Shown here: positions 43,558 to 52,332 of the stretch, piece by piece
Layout: every line of letters starts with the position of its first letter
How positions within the stretch are numbered: position 1 is the stretch's first letter
Origin: Gammaproteobacteria bacterium
GTDB lineage: Bacteria; Pseudomonadota; Gammaproteobacteria; Burkholderiales; Rhodocyclaceae
Assembly: GCA_018825305.1 (NCBI GenBank)
Contig: JAHJEO010000010.1
Coordinates: 173,285-237,284, forward strand
Length of the DNA stretch: 64,000 nucleotides
Reading direction: 5' to 3'
Notes under the pieces: generated by a model
Told to the model about the DNA's origin: nothing
What the model saw: the letters and a program-made list of their open reading frames with translations, nothing else
Database searches by the model: none
Made by a program: the position numbers and the translations under genes

Positions 43558-44610
43558 ATGCATAGTGTTCGTGAGCTTTATCGGATCGAGCAGTTGCCGA
43601 TCTTTCAGAACCGCATGTACGAAACTGCCAAGGAGGCCTGCGAATGCCCGCGCGGTGACGTGCGCCTCATCCAGGATCTGGAGACAGGACTCATCTACAA
43701 CGCCGATTTTCATCCGGAATTGATGGCGTATGACGCTCGTTACCAGAACGAACAGGCCGTGAGTTCGCAGTTTCGCCAGCATCTTGACGAAGTCGTCAAA
43801 ATCGTCGAGCGAACCATGGGGCGCATCGGCCTGGTTGAGATCGGGTGCGGCAAGGGGTACTTTTTGGAAGTCTTGTCGGAAAAGGGATTCGACATCACGG
43901 GTTTTGATCCTACCTACGAAGGGACCAACGCCCGTGTCAAACGGCATTATTTCGAATCGGGCGTAGGCATTACGGCGCAAGGCTTGATTCTTCGCCACGT
44001 GCTGGAGCATGTTCAGCATCCAGTGCAATTCCTTGAACAATTACGAATGGCGAATGCCGGCTCCGGTTTGATCTATATTGAAGTGCCTTGCTTCGACTGG
44101 ATATGTGAACATCGCGCCTGGTTCGATGTGTTCTACGAACATGTCAATTATTTCCGTCAGATCGATTTCGAACGGATGTTTGATCGTGTCATCGAGAGCG
44201 GGCGACTTTTCGGTGGGCAATACCTCTATGTCGTTGCCGATCTATCCAGCCTGAAAACTCCCCGCATCGACAACGGCGATGAGACGGCGTTTCCCGATGA
44301 CTTCCTGCGCAGTATCGATGATGACCAAATGCACGAAGCAGCAGCAGTGTGGGGCGGCGCATCCAAGGGTGTGATTTTCACCCTGCTCAAGTCGCGTCTC
44401 GGGAAGCTTATCGAGATTGTCATCGACATCAACCCAGCCAAGCAGGGCAAATATCTACCCGCGACCGGCATCAGGGTCTGCTCCCCGGCAGAGGGTTTGG
44501 CTAGACTGCCGGCAGGTGCCCCAATCTATGTCATGAATTCAAACTACCTGGAAGAGATCAAACAAATGTCCAATAACGCCTACCGATATGTGAGTGTCGA
44601 CCATGAGTGA
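43558..44610 (+). CDS. class I SAM methyltransferase, C-methyltransferase-like
   Basis: A 350-aa protein. GLVEIGCGKGYFLEVLSEKGFDITGFDPTYEG is the SAM site; LRHVLEHVQHPVQFLEQL and YEHVNYFRQIDF follow. The C-terminal region VWGGASKGVIFTLL and PAKQGKYLPATGI is related to the C-terminal domain of the C-methyltransferase at 41425, so both share the Methyltransf_14-type tail, but the N-terminal zinc domain is missing here. It may methylate another sugar or act with the first enzyme. Start ATG 43558 directly follows the upstream stop. Confidence 0.8.
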   Translation: MHSVRELYRIEQLPIFQNRMYETAKEACECPRGDVRLIQDLETGLIYNADFHPELMAYDARYQNEQAVSSQFRQHLDEVVKIVERTMGRIGLVEIGCGKGYFLEVLSEKGFDITGFDPTYEGTNARVKRHYFESGVGITAQGLILRHVLEHVQHPVQFLEQLRMANAGSGLIYIEVPCFDWICEHRAWFDVFYEHVNYFRQIDFERMFDRVIESGRLFGGQYLYVVADLSSLKTPRIDNGDETAFPDDFLRSIDDDQMHEAAAVWGGASKGVIFTLLKSRLGKLIEIVIDINPAKQGKYLPATGIRVCSPAEGLARLPAGAPIYVMNSNYLEEIKQMSNNAYRYVSVDHE

Positions 44611-45373
44611 GTTCGATAAGGAAGTCGCGGAACGGGTTTCCGCCAATGCGAAAGATGAAGCCCTGAGGGCGAGTACGGCAGCGTTCATGCGTACATCCAT
44701 CACGGCGAAGTACTCCTACAATTTTTCCTGGCTTGGGCGGCCCATTATTCAGTATCCCCAAGACATGGCTGCAATGCAGGAACTGATCTGGCAGATAAAG
44801 CCCGATCTCATCATCGAAACGGGCATAGCACACGGTGGATCACTGATCTTTAGCGCATCAATGCTGGCTCTGCTTGATATGTGCGATGCGATTGAATCCG
44901 GTAAAACTTTCGATCCCCGTAAACCGCAGCGTAAGGTCATCGGTGTTGACATCGATATCAGGCCGCATAACCGTGCCGCTATCGAGGCCCACCCGATGTC
45001 TTCCCGCATTCAAATGATTCAGGGGTCGAGCATTGCACCGGAGATTGTTGCAGAGGTAAAGGCTGCCGCCTCTGCTTACAAGCGAATCATGGTTTGCCTC
45101 GACAGCAATCATACCCATGAGCACGTCTACGAAGAACTCAAGGCATATGCATCGCTTGTGACCCCCGGCAGTTACTGCGTCGTGTTCGATACTGTGGTTG
45201 AAGACCTTCCTGCGGAATTGGCTTTCAATAGGCCGTGGGGTCCTGGCGACAATCCTAAAACTGCAGTATGGAAATACCTCCAAGACCATGCCGAGTTCGA
45301 GATCGACAGAACCATTCAAGACAAACTGCTGATCACCGTTGCGCCGGATGGATATTTGAGGCGGGTGGGGTGA
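44603..45373 (+). CDS. cephalosporin hydroxylase (CmcI)/rhamnosyl O-methyltransferase family
   Basis: A 256-aa Rossmann protein. LGRPIIQYPQDMAAMQELI, DLIIETGIAHGGSLIFSASML and KVIGVDIDIRPHNR are the CmcI hallmarks, with VCLDSNHTHEHVYEEL downstream. In polysaccharide loci this family usually O-methylates sugar hydroxyls using SAM and Mg2+, in spite of its name. It overlaps the previous gene by 8 bp. A GGCCGG/CCGGCC hairpin follows its stop (45387-45404). Confidence 0.85.
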   Translation: MSEFDKEVAERVSANAKDEALRASTAAFMRTSITAKYSYNFSWLGRPIIQYPQDMAAMQELIWQIKPDLIIETGIAHGGSLIFSASMLALLDMCDAIESGKTFDPRKPQRKVIGVDIDIRPHNRAAIEAHPMSSRIQMIQGSSIAPEIVAEVKAAASAYKRIMVCLDSNHTHEHVYEELKAYASLVTPGSYCVVFDTVVEDLPAELAFNRPWGPGDNPKTAVWKYLQDHAEFEIDRTIQDKLLITVAPDGYLRRVG

Positions 45374-45386
45374 AGCCCTCCCCCAA

Positions 45387-45404
45387 GGCCGGGCCGAACC
45401 GGCC
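45387..45404. terminator. perfect 6-bp GC hairpin after the CmcI-like gene
   Basis: GGCCGG, loop GCCGAA, CCGGCC. It begins 13 bp after the stop codon. There is no U-tract, so if it ends transcription it is not a classical intrinsic terminator. It marks the left edge of a disturbed stretch up to 46449. Confidence 0.35.
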
Positions 45405-45472
45405 ATCCGCCTGGATTACATGTGCGCATTGCCCAAACGAGTCAGATGACGCATACAGACTGTGGGGACATC

Positions 45473-46157
45473 ATGGATAAGGCTTTGACCAACTCGGTCA
45501 TCGATCGGCAAAACATCCTCAACAACCCCTATGCGCTGGTCGAGATCGAGAAAGCAGCGGGTATTCAGGGTATTCCGTTCGAGGGCAAGACGGTGGTGCT
45601 CAAGGAGCAGGTGGCAGAATTTTTTGAGGTGACGCCCCGCACTATCGACAATTACATTGAGAGATTCGGCGAGGAACTGCGTCAAAACGGCTATGAGGTG
45701 TTGCGCGGTAAGCGTCTGAAAGAGCTGAAGTTGTTGCTATGTGACATGGCTGGTAACGAAACGGATTTCGTTACCAAAACAACCGCCTTGGGGGTGTTCG
45801 ATTTCCGCTCGTTTTTGAATCTGGCCATGCTGGTCTCGGAAAGTGAGCGAGCCAAGCTGCGGCAGCAGGCCATTCTCGACATCGTTATCGACACGATCAA
45901 TCAGCGTACTGGCGGGGGCACCAAGTACATCAACCAGCGAGACGGGGATTTCCTGCACTCCGCTTTCATGGGGGAGGACTACCGCAAGCAATTCACCGAT
46001 GCCTTGCGCGATTGCGTGGCTATGGGGAATTTCAAATACGCTGTCTATACCGACAAGATTTACGTCAGCATCTTTCGTGAAAAAGGCACATGAATACCGC
46101 AAGATCCTGAAGCTGAAAGCTCTGAATGCTATTTCTGGCTTAGCGGGGAGCCCCTGA
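45473..46157 (+). pseudogene. frameshifted and truncated RhuM-like / Fic-associated DNA-binding protein
   Basis: From ATG 45473 (MDKALTNSVIDRQNILNNPY) about 206 codons match the family of DNA-binding proteins (RhuM/virulence-type) that often pair with Fic/Doc toxins. EQVAEFFEVTPRTIDNYI is a helix-turn-helix and VFDFRSFLNLAMLVSESE and INQRDGDFLHSAFMGEDYRK are conserved. The frame breaks at an A-run near 46078-46090: it stops at TGA 46093, but shifting one base gives KAHEYRKILKLK, the expected continuation. After KLK the sequence is unrelated, so the 3' third is lost. Its partner toxin is absent. Confidence 0.7.
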
Positions 46158-46159
46158 CC

Positions 46160-46360
46160 ATGGCGCTGATTCGGATTACCGGGGCACGTGGCTTTATAGA
46201 ACCCCCATTGAGCGCCATGAAGAAACAAGTAAGGAGTTGTCTATCGGAAATGAAATCACTCGCAACGAAGATTCTTTCCAGACTCGGTGTCGCCAACAAG
46301 ACCGAGGCTGCGCCCAATCCCGGCGCTACTGAGTTCGCGGTTAACAACTGTGCACCGTGA
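46160..46360 (+). CDS. 66-aa open frame in a disturbed region, doubtful
   Basis: ATG 46160 gives MALIRITGARGFIEP, faintly like an SDR start, then a second ATG at 46217 and a third at 46250 (MKSLATKILSRLGV). The last 36 residues look like the N-terminus of a longer protein cut short before a REP-like repeat. AAGGAG at 46233-46238 could serve the third start. It may be a relic of a rearrangement and not a working gene. The 356 bp between the pseudogene stop (46093) and wzx hold nothing else apart from the repeat. Confidence 0.25.
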   Translation: MALIRITGARGFIEPPLSAMKKQVRSCLSEMKSLATKILSRLGVANKTEAAPNPGATEFAVNNCAP

Positions 46361-46368
46361 GCATCCCC

Positions 46369-46395
46369 GCGCCGTCCCGCCAGCGCCGACTTTTA
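46369..46395 (-). repeat. REP-like dispersed repeat, copy 4
   Basis: The reverse complement matches 474-499 (20 of 20 in GTCGGCGCTGGCGGGACGGC, plus AAAA). It lies 8 bp after the stop of the small frame and about 54 bp before the wzx start. Confidence 0.75.
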
Positions 46396-46449
46396 AGGCA
46401 GTACCAGTTCGGCTGGCGAAGAACGTCAATTTCATGACGATCTCAAACG

Positions 46450-47952
46450 ATGCTTAAACGCAACATCTCCGCCAACTTCCTGGCGTCTGTATGGGCCGCG
46501 GGCATCGGAATCGCTTTCGTGCCGCTGTACATCAAGTATCTTGGCATGGAGTCCTATGGCCTGATTGGCGTTCTCGCCGCCCTTCAGGCCTGGAGTACCG
46601 CGCTCGACTTTGGCTTGGCCCCCACCATTAACAGGCAAGTCGCAAGGCTGCGTGCCGGGGGCGCTGATGTTCAGGACGTTCATAACTTGTTGCGCTCTTT
46701 CGAGTGGCTGGCGGGAGGTATTGCCGGAGCAATCTGTATGGTGCTCTGGGCCGCCTCTGGGTGGCTTGCGAGCCATTGGATAAAATTGGAGGCGTTGCCG
46801 CTGGAAACTGCGAGTCAGGCACTCGCTCTCATCGCAGCCGTGGTCGCGACTCGCTGGCTATCTGGGCTGTACCGCGGTGGATTGATGGGTATGGAACTCC
46901 AGGTGTGGCTCAGCAGCTACGCCAGCGTGTTCGTCACGCTTCGCAATGTCGGTGTGCTCGGCGTGCTGGCATGGGTTTCGCCGACGATCGAGGGCTACAT
47001 GACATTTTTTCTTCTGGTGAGCATGATCGAGTCTCTTGTCTTGCGCGCCAAACTCGTGGCCGTGCTGCCATCGCCGCCATCACGACCCAGGTTCAGTCCC
47101 GACGCCCTACGCTCGGTTTGGCGGTTCGCCGCAGGCATCACGGCCACCTCCCTCCTTGCTTTGGCGCTGACGCAACTGGACAAACTTGTGTTGACCAAGA
47201 TGTTACCCTTGAGCGAATTCGGGCAGTACATGCTCGCCTGGACCGTGGTCTCCATCCTTTCAGTGGTGGTCGGGCCGGTAAGTAACGCAATCTTTCCGCG
47301 CTTGACGAGTTTGCACGTCGCCGGCGACCAGGCGGCCCTGACCAGCACCTATCACAAGGCCTGCCAATTGATGGGCATTCTGGTTATTCCTTCAGCCTGC
47401 ACATTGGCAATTTTTTCACCACAGATTTTGTTTGTGTGGGGCGGCGATCTCGATGGCGGACTAGGGACCGTTTCGACACTTGCTTCGATTCTTTCGATTG
47501 GGGTGATGCTCAACGCACTGATGCTTCCGCCCTACCTGCTGACCTTGGCACATGGTTGGACAAGGTTTGCGGTGCTAGCGAACCTGATCGCGGTAGTCGT
47601 GATTGTTCCCGCCATGGTGTTCAGCGCCAATCGCTTTGGTGCCGTTGGTGCGGCCTCTGTTTTTGTCGCATTGAACTTCTGCTACGTTGTCATTGGTATG
47701 CATTTTCTGCACAGGCGACTATTGCCTGCTGAAAAATGGACGTGGTATCGGGTGGATGTCTTTTATCCGTTGCTCGCTGCTATAGCGATAATGCCGCTGT
47801 TTTATCAGTTGGTTAGCAATATCGAAAGCAGGATCGGGTTGGTATTGGCTGTCGGCGCTGCTTGGCTGACAGCGCAATTGCTTGTCGTCGTTGCCACACC
47901 GCTCGGCCGGGAAACTCTTGCGAACTTGCGTGGCCGCATATGCGCTGCTTAG
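46450..47952 (+). CDS. wzx: oligosaccharide flippase (Wzx/MATE-like)
   Basis: A multi-pass protein of 500 aa with about 12-14 hydrophobic segments. MLKRNISANFLASVWAAGIGIAFVPLYIKYLGMESYGLIG is the polysaccharide-biosynthesis (Wzx/RfbX) opening, and LLALALTQLDKLVLTKMLPLSEFGQYMLAW the mid-protein motif. It would move lipid-linked repeat units across the inner membrane. No obvious Wzy is next to it; the membrane proteins at 59518 and 62255 are possible polymerase candidates. Confidence 0.85.
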   Translation: MLKRNISANFLASVWAAGIGIAFVPLYIKYLGMESYGLIGVLAALQAWSTALDFGLAPTINRQVARLRAGGADVQDVHNLLRSFEWLAGGIAGAICMVLWAASGWLASHWIKLEALPLETASQALALIAAVVATRWLSGLYRGGLMGMELQVWLSSYASVFVTLRNVGVLGVLAWVSPTIEGYMTFFLLVSMIESLVLRAKLVAVLPSPPSRPRFSPDALRSVWRFAAGITATSLLALALTQLDKLVLTKMLPLSEFGQYMLAWTVVSILSVVVGPVSNAIFPRLTSLHVAGDQAALTSTYHKACQLMGILVIPSACTLAIFSPQILFVWGGDLDGGLGTVSTLASILSIGVMLNALMLPPYLLTLAHGWTRFAVLANLIAVVVIVPAMVFSANRFGAVGAASVFVALNFCYVVIGMHFLHRRLLPAEKWTWYRVDVFYPLLAAIAIMPLFYQLVSNIESRIGLVLAVGAAWLTAQLLVVVATPLGRETLANLRGRICAA

Positions 47953-47978
47953 CCTTCCATGTATGACTCTCCTATCGA

Positions 47979-49142
47979 ATGGGTACCACATTGCCAATTT
48001 CGTTTGAAATCATCATCCCGACCCTGGGAGGCCGTGAGCGCTATTTGGCTGATGCATTGAGAAGTTGCCTCGCTCAGGACTACAAAGCGGTTTCTATATT
48101 GGTCTCGAACAACGGGGCTAGTTCCGAAGTGAGGGATCTGGTCGCATCGTTTTCTGACAAGCGCATCAGATATGTGGAAACTGCACATACCTTGCCCATG
48201 CCAGTGCATTGGGATTTTGCCTTGAGGCACTCTGAGGCTGATGTCGTTTCAATCATCGGCGACGATGATTCGCTGATGCCCCACGCTATTCAGGCAGCCG
48301 CAGCAGCATTTGCTCGTGAGCCCCAGCTTGAATGCATCACGCATCGCCCCGGACAATATTATTGGCCTGACTATCCGGTTAAAGAGTACCAGAACCGATT
48401 TTCAGTAAGTCGTGGGGCTGGGAAACTGGCCATCCATCGCACCAAACCGCTTTTGGATAATGTGGCCAGATTTACCGAGTGGTATGGACGCCTGCCTTTT
48501 CTTTACCATGGATTCGTGCGTAAGTCGGCGGTGGAGAGGATTCGCAACGCACAGGGCGGACGAATCTTTCTTCGAGTCGCGCCGGATGTGTATTCCGATC
48601 TTGCCCTCGCCGCCTCCTTGGACACCTTTGGAATCATTGACGACTGTCTGACGATTGGTGGGCAAGGCGCCAGTAGTACTGGCGTTAATTATGCGATGAA
48701 TAGCGAAATTGGGCGGCGATTTATGGTCGATATGCCGGAAGATCTGATACCAAAAATCAGCCATCACAGCATTGGCCTCCATCTGTATGAGTATCTGGAG
48801 AAGATTCGCGAAATCTACAGCTTGCGACGGAGCCGCAGTATTGCTTGGAGAAGGTTTTTCGGTTTGATTGCCAGAGAGGCAGTCCAGAAGCCAGCCCATC
48901 GCAAGGAGATTCTTGACGACTTGGTAAAGCTGTGTGGCATTGAGTACTCCGCACCGATCGCACTGCTTAGCAAGGTCGTGGCAGCAATTCTCGATGCTGA
49001 TTGGGTGGCGACTGGACTAGCAGGCGCACTTAAATCGCGCGAGCAAGCCGTTATGAGGCAATGGCGGAATGCGGCTACCGCACTTGATGTTCATAGTGTC
49101 TGGGCGCTGGCGCAGAGACTCGGTCCTGGAAAGGCGGCCTGA
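47979..49142 (+). CDS. family 2 glycosyltransferase
   Basis: A 387-aa cytoplasmic GT-A enzyme. FEIIIPTLGGRERYLADALRSC opens it, VSNNGASSEVRDLV follows, and SIIGDDDSLMPHAI is the metal-binding DDD. The C-terminal half (about 220-387) is mostly helical with no recognised domain. ATG 47979 is used although no ribosome site is visible. The stop overlaps the next ATG (TGATG). Confidence 0.8.
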   Translation: MGTTLPISFEIIIPTLGGRERYLADALRSCLAQDYKAVSILVSNNGASSEVRDLVASFSDKRIRYVETAHTLPMPVHWDFALRHSEADVVSIIGDDDSLMPHAIQAAAAAFAREPQLECITHRPGQYYWPDYPVKEYQNRFSVSRGAGKLAIHRTKPLLDNVARFTEWYGRLPFLYHGFVRKSAVERIRNAQGGRIFLRVAPDVYSDLALAASLDTFGIIDDCLTIGGQGASSTGVNYAMNSEIGRRFMVDMPEDLIPKISHHSIGLHLYEYLEKIREIYSLRRSRSIAWRRFFGLIAREAVQKPAHRKEILDDLVKLCGIEYSAPIALLSKVVAAILDADWVATGLAGALKSREQAVMRQWRNAATALDVHSVWALAQRLGPGKAA

Positions 49143-49948
49143 TGAGCATTCGAGATATTCTGACGACGCGCCCAGTGCTCAAACGCTTGGCGCTCTTTCT
49201 ATTCCGGGCGAAGGCGCCGTTCGGAAGCTTCGCGCCCTTTGCTGCCCTGATGGGGTATTTGCGCTTGTTTAGCGATTGGCGCCGCTTTCGCTCGCTGGGC
49301 GGGCAAGCGAACGTGCTCGATTTCTACCCGTGTTTGTTCGACAAACGGGCCAAGTCCTCGATTGATGCCCACTACTTCCATCAGGCTGTCTGGGCAATTA
49401 GGAAGATTTTCCAAGCCGGCCCCCTGCGGCATGTCGATATTGGGTCGGACGTTAATTTTGTCGGCATGCTGACGGCAGTGGTGCCGGTGACATTCGTCGA
49501 TATCCGCCCCCTCGAACTGACGATCCCGAACTACGAAGGGCTGAATGGTTCTATTTTGTTCATGCCATTCCCTGATGCGTCCGTAGAGTCTCTTTCTAGT
49601 CTGCATGTCATTGAACATATAGGCCTGGGGCGGTATGGTGACCCGGTTGATCCGAAAGGATCGTTGAAGGCGGCCAGAGAGGTCGTTCGCGTTTTGGCTC
49701 CTGGTGGGCATGCCTACATTTCGGTTCCGTTGGGTCGTCCTCGTGTGCAATTCAACGGGCAGCGAATATTCGATGTGCCTCAGATTCTTTCCATGTTCGC
49801 AGGGCTCCGCTTGGCGACATTCTCGAGGGTGGATCCCGCAGGACTGATCGTTTTCGACGCTGACCCGAACGAAGCACTTCCAAGTGACGCCGGCGTCGGA
49901 TCGGACTATGGGCTGGGGCTGTTCGAGTTCATCAAGGGCGACGCATGA
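49142..49948 (+). CDS. DUF268 family protein (methyltransferase-like fold)
   Basis: A 268-aa protein. KSSIDAHYFHQAVWAIRKIF, VDIGSDVNFVGMLTAVVPVTFVDIRPL, SLSSLHVIEHIGLGRYGDPVDPKG and GHAYISVPLGRPRVQFNGQRIF are the DUF268 landmarks. The fold resembles class I methyltransferases with a modified SAM site (DIGSDVNFVG in place of GxGxG). It is found mainly in polysaccharide loci; the reaction is unknown. It overlaps its neighbours on both sides by 1-4 bp. Confidence 0.8.
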   Translation: MSIRDILTTRPVLKRLALFLFRAKAPFGSFAPFAALMGYLRLFSDWRRFRSLGGQANVLDFYPCLFDKRAKSSIDAHYFHQAVWAIRKIFQAGPLRHVDIGSDVNFVGMLTAVVPVTFVDIRPLELTIPNYEGLNGSILFMPFPDASVESLSSLHVIEHIGLGRYGDPVDPKGSLKAAREVVRVLAPGGHAYISVPLGRPRVQFNGQRIFDVPQILSMFAGLRLATFSRVDPAGLIVFDADPNEALPSDAGVGSDYGLGLFEFIKGDA

Positions 49949-50826
49949 TCGACACTGCACTCAAGAAAGCCGTGGAGCGCTTGCATCGCCCCCCGACAAT
50001 GAAAATTCTAGACCCCGGATTACATCGGTTTTTGACACGCTGGTGGGCGCGACATGGCGAAGGGCGTGTGGTTCCGGCCGAACTCTTCTTTGGCCGGCGA
50101 ATGAACGTGGTTTTGCCGGAGGTCGTTTCGGAACAGATCTACACCTACGGCCTTTTTGATGACGTCGTGAGCTGGCTTGCGGTAACGGCTGTCAGGCCCG
50201 GCGACACGGTCCTCGATATAGGTGCGCATTTCGGCTATTTCACCCTGCTGTTCTCCGAACTGGCGGGCCCGTCCGGAAGGGTCATTGCCTTCGAACCGAC
50301 CCCTTCGACCTACGGACTGTTGAAGGACAACGTCAGCCCCTATCCGAATATTGTCGCTGCGAATCTGGCATTGGGTCGCGAGTGTGGTGAGGCCGAGCTG
50401 AGCGACCATGGCCTCAAGTACTGCGCGTGGAACAGCCTTGCGAAGGAGTCGCGACTCACCGAGTTGCCACCTGGGGTAAGTCCACGCAAGGTCACCGTCG
50501 GCCTTACCTCGGTTGACGATTATGTAAGGCAGAACAAGCTCGCGCCTGGTCTGATGAAAATTGACGCCGAGAATTTCGAGGCCGAGGTGATTCTCGGTGC
50601 CGAGCACACCCTGCGCACTTACGCGCCCGCGGTCATCATGGAAACCGGGTCGGATGCCGCACTTCAGGCAGGCGGCCGCCTGCTCGAGATGGAGTATCAG
50701 GTTTTCGTGTCGGAGGGCTGTGGAAGCCTTGAACGTTGGAGTTCCGATTTGGCGTCTGCAAACGCAAGATTTAAGGATATTCTTTTCGTGCCCCCTGCGC
50801 GGGTGCAGCAGATCGTTGCTGGCTGA
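49945..50826 (+). CDS. FkbM family methyltransferase
   Basis: A 293-aa SAM-dependent O-methyltransferase. TVLDIGAHFGYFTLLFSELA and GRVIAFEPTPSTYGLLKDNV form the SAM site, and LMKIDAENFEAEVILGAEHTL is the FkbM signature near the active site. In such loci it is expected to O-methylate a sugar or uronic acid. ATG overlaps the DUF268 stop (ATGA). A 49-bp gap follows. Confidence 0.88.
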   Translation: MIDTALKKAVERLHRPPTMKILDPGLHRFLTRWWARHGEGRVVPAELFFGRRMNVVLPEVVSEQIYTYGLFDDVVSWLAVTAVRPGDTVLDIGAHFGYFTLLFSELAGPSGRVIAFEPTPSTYGLLKDNVSPYPNIVAANLALGRECGEAELSDHGLKYCAWNSLAKESRLTELPPGVSPRKVTVGLTSVDDYVRQNKLAPGLMKIDAENFEAEVILGAEHTLRTYAPAVIMETGSDAALQAGGRLLEMEYQVFVSEGCGSLERWSSDLASANARFKDILFVPPARVQQIVAG

Positions 50827-50875
50827 GAGTTCGGACTGTGTCAGCGCTCGGCCTGCGAACGTCGGCGTCACCGCA

Positions 50876-52054
50876 ATGATCAAGGCTTGGCTCAAGCAGT
50901 TCGATGCTGCACGCGAGATCAATAGCCGACTCAAGGCACGCCAGGCCGTTTCCCGCTATCGGCGCACCGTTGCCCACTATTCAGCACTGGACGAAGCACC
51001 GATCAGCGACGCCTGGCGCGCTCGCGCCCAGGTACTGTCACGATCGCCCAAGGGTCGGGATCTCCGAATCTTCTTCGTCGGGACCGACGAACAGCAGGAC
51101 AAGAGCGGATTTCTGCAGGCATTGGAGCGGCTCGGCGACGTCCGCTGCTTCGTTCGCGAGGACGGTAGCTGGGGACAGAACGACCCCGCACCCTATCAGC
51201 AGCGACGGGAACGGAATACCCTGCGGCTCGAACAACTGTTTGCCGACAATGCAAGCGAGGGATGGGTTCCGCAACTGCTGATTGCACAGACGTGGGGCTG
51301 CCTGATCGAGCCGGCCTGTTTCTCCCGGCTGCGCGACCGCTACGGCGTCTTTGTCGTCAACATCGCGATGGATGATCGCCATCAATACTGGGGCTCCAAA
51401 GTCGCGGGGATGTGGGATGGCACCTATCCGCTTATCCCGCACATCGACTTGACGCTGACGGCGGCGCCGGAAGCGGTCGGTTGGTACCGGAAGGAGGGCG
51501 GTGTCGCGCTGTATTTCCCGGAGGCCAGCGACCCGGAAATCTTTCATCCGATGCCAGACCTTCCGAAGATTCACGATGTCAGCTTCGTCGGTGTCCGATA
51601 TGGCATCCGCGAAAGGATCGTCAATGCGCTGCGCCAGGCTGGCGTGAGCGTCAGCGCGTACGGTACCGGTTGGGAGGGGGGGCGAATCGCCAATGAGAAT
51701 GTGCCGAAACTGTTTGCCCAATCGAAGATCGTCTTGGGGGTAGGCACCATCGGGCACTGCGACGACTTCTTTGCCCTGAAGCTGCGCGACTTCGACGCCC
51801 CCATGTCGGGCAGCTGTTACCTCACGCACGACAATTCCGACCTGCACCATCTCTATGACGTGGGTACCGAGATCGCCACCTATACATGCGTCGATGATTG
51901 CGTCGAGAAGGCAAGAAGCATGCTCTCCGATAAGGTTCGCATCAACTTGATCGGAGAAGCTGCTCGCCGCCGCGCCTGCCGCGACCACTCTTGGGACAGA
52001 CGGCTTTCAGACCTTCTCTCAAGCCTCGAAACACTTTCCGGAATCCAGGGTTGA
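50876..52054 (+). CDS. CgeB/DUF3880-like glycosyltransferase
   Basis: A 392-aa protein of GT-B type. It has LRIFFVGTDEQQDKSGFLQALE, VVNIAMDDRHQYWG, HIDLTLTAAPEAVGWY, YFPEASDPEIFHPM, VSFVGVRYGIRERIV and FALKLRDFDAPMSGSCYLTHDNSDL. The last resembles the CgeB C-terminal motif, where RxFE is usual (here RDFDAP). It is likely to use a nucleotide sugar to extend the repeat unit. ATG 50876 is preceded by no clear ribosome site; longer in-frame starts run into the FkbM gene. Confidence 0.72.
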   Translation: MIKAWLKQFDAAREINSRLKARQAVSRYRRTVAHYSALDEAPISDAWRARAQVLSRSPKGRDLRIFFVGTDEQQDKSGFLQALERLGDVRCFVREDGSWGQNDPAPYQQRRERNTLRLEQLFADNASEGWVPQLLIAQTWGCLIEPACFSRLRDRYGVFVVNIAMDDRHQYWGSKVAGMWDGTYPLIPHIDLTLTAAPEAVGWYRKEGGVALYFPEASDPEIFHPMPDLPKIHDVSFVGVRYGIRERIVNALRQAGVSVSAYGTGWEGGRIANENVPKLFAQSKIVLGVGTIGHCDDFFALKLRDFDAPMSGSCYLTHDNSDLHHLYDVGTEIATYTCVDDCVEKARSMLSDKVRINLIGEAARRRACRDHSWDRRLSDLLSSLETLSGIQG

Positions 52055-52332
52055 GTGATGAAAGGAACGCAGTCAAGATTGTTGCCATCAACGTCACCGT
52101 GCTGCTGTGCCTGCTTGACGCTCTGGAAATTGGCGCCCGCTTAATATTAGTCCATCTTTTTCCTCGAATGACTAGAATTACCTCACGCTGCTCGCCGCCG
52201 GGCACATCGCCGAGCAACCCCCCAGGTCCGGCAGCGCTGACGCAAAGCGCCTTGCCCCTACCTCCCGCCAATTCAACGATCCCTTGTCGTCCGCATGAAA
52301 ATACTTGGCATATCCGCCTATTACCACGATAG
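52051..52332 (+). pseudogene. 5' stub of a second SGNH-hydrolase-like gene
   Basis: TTG 52051 overlaps the preceding stop (TTGA) and reads SDERNAVKIVAINVTVLLCL then LDALEIGARLI. This matches residues 7-30 of the SGNH protein encoded at 61128-62228 (15 of 24 identical, including ALEIGARL). After that the similarity stops abruptly and the frame, though open to 52332, continues as unrelated proline/serine-rich sequence into the carbamoyltransferase start. It is read as the intact signal-anchor end of a gene whose body was deleted. The remaining 52150-52294 shows nothing else recognisable. Confidence 0.6.

Noticed and set aside
46160..46205. Possible third displaced SDR start (MALIRITGARGFIEP)
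   Set aside because: No following insert blocks, no regenerated start and no SDR gene downstream; the resemblance is short.
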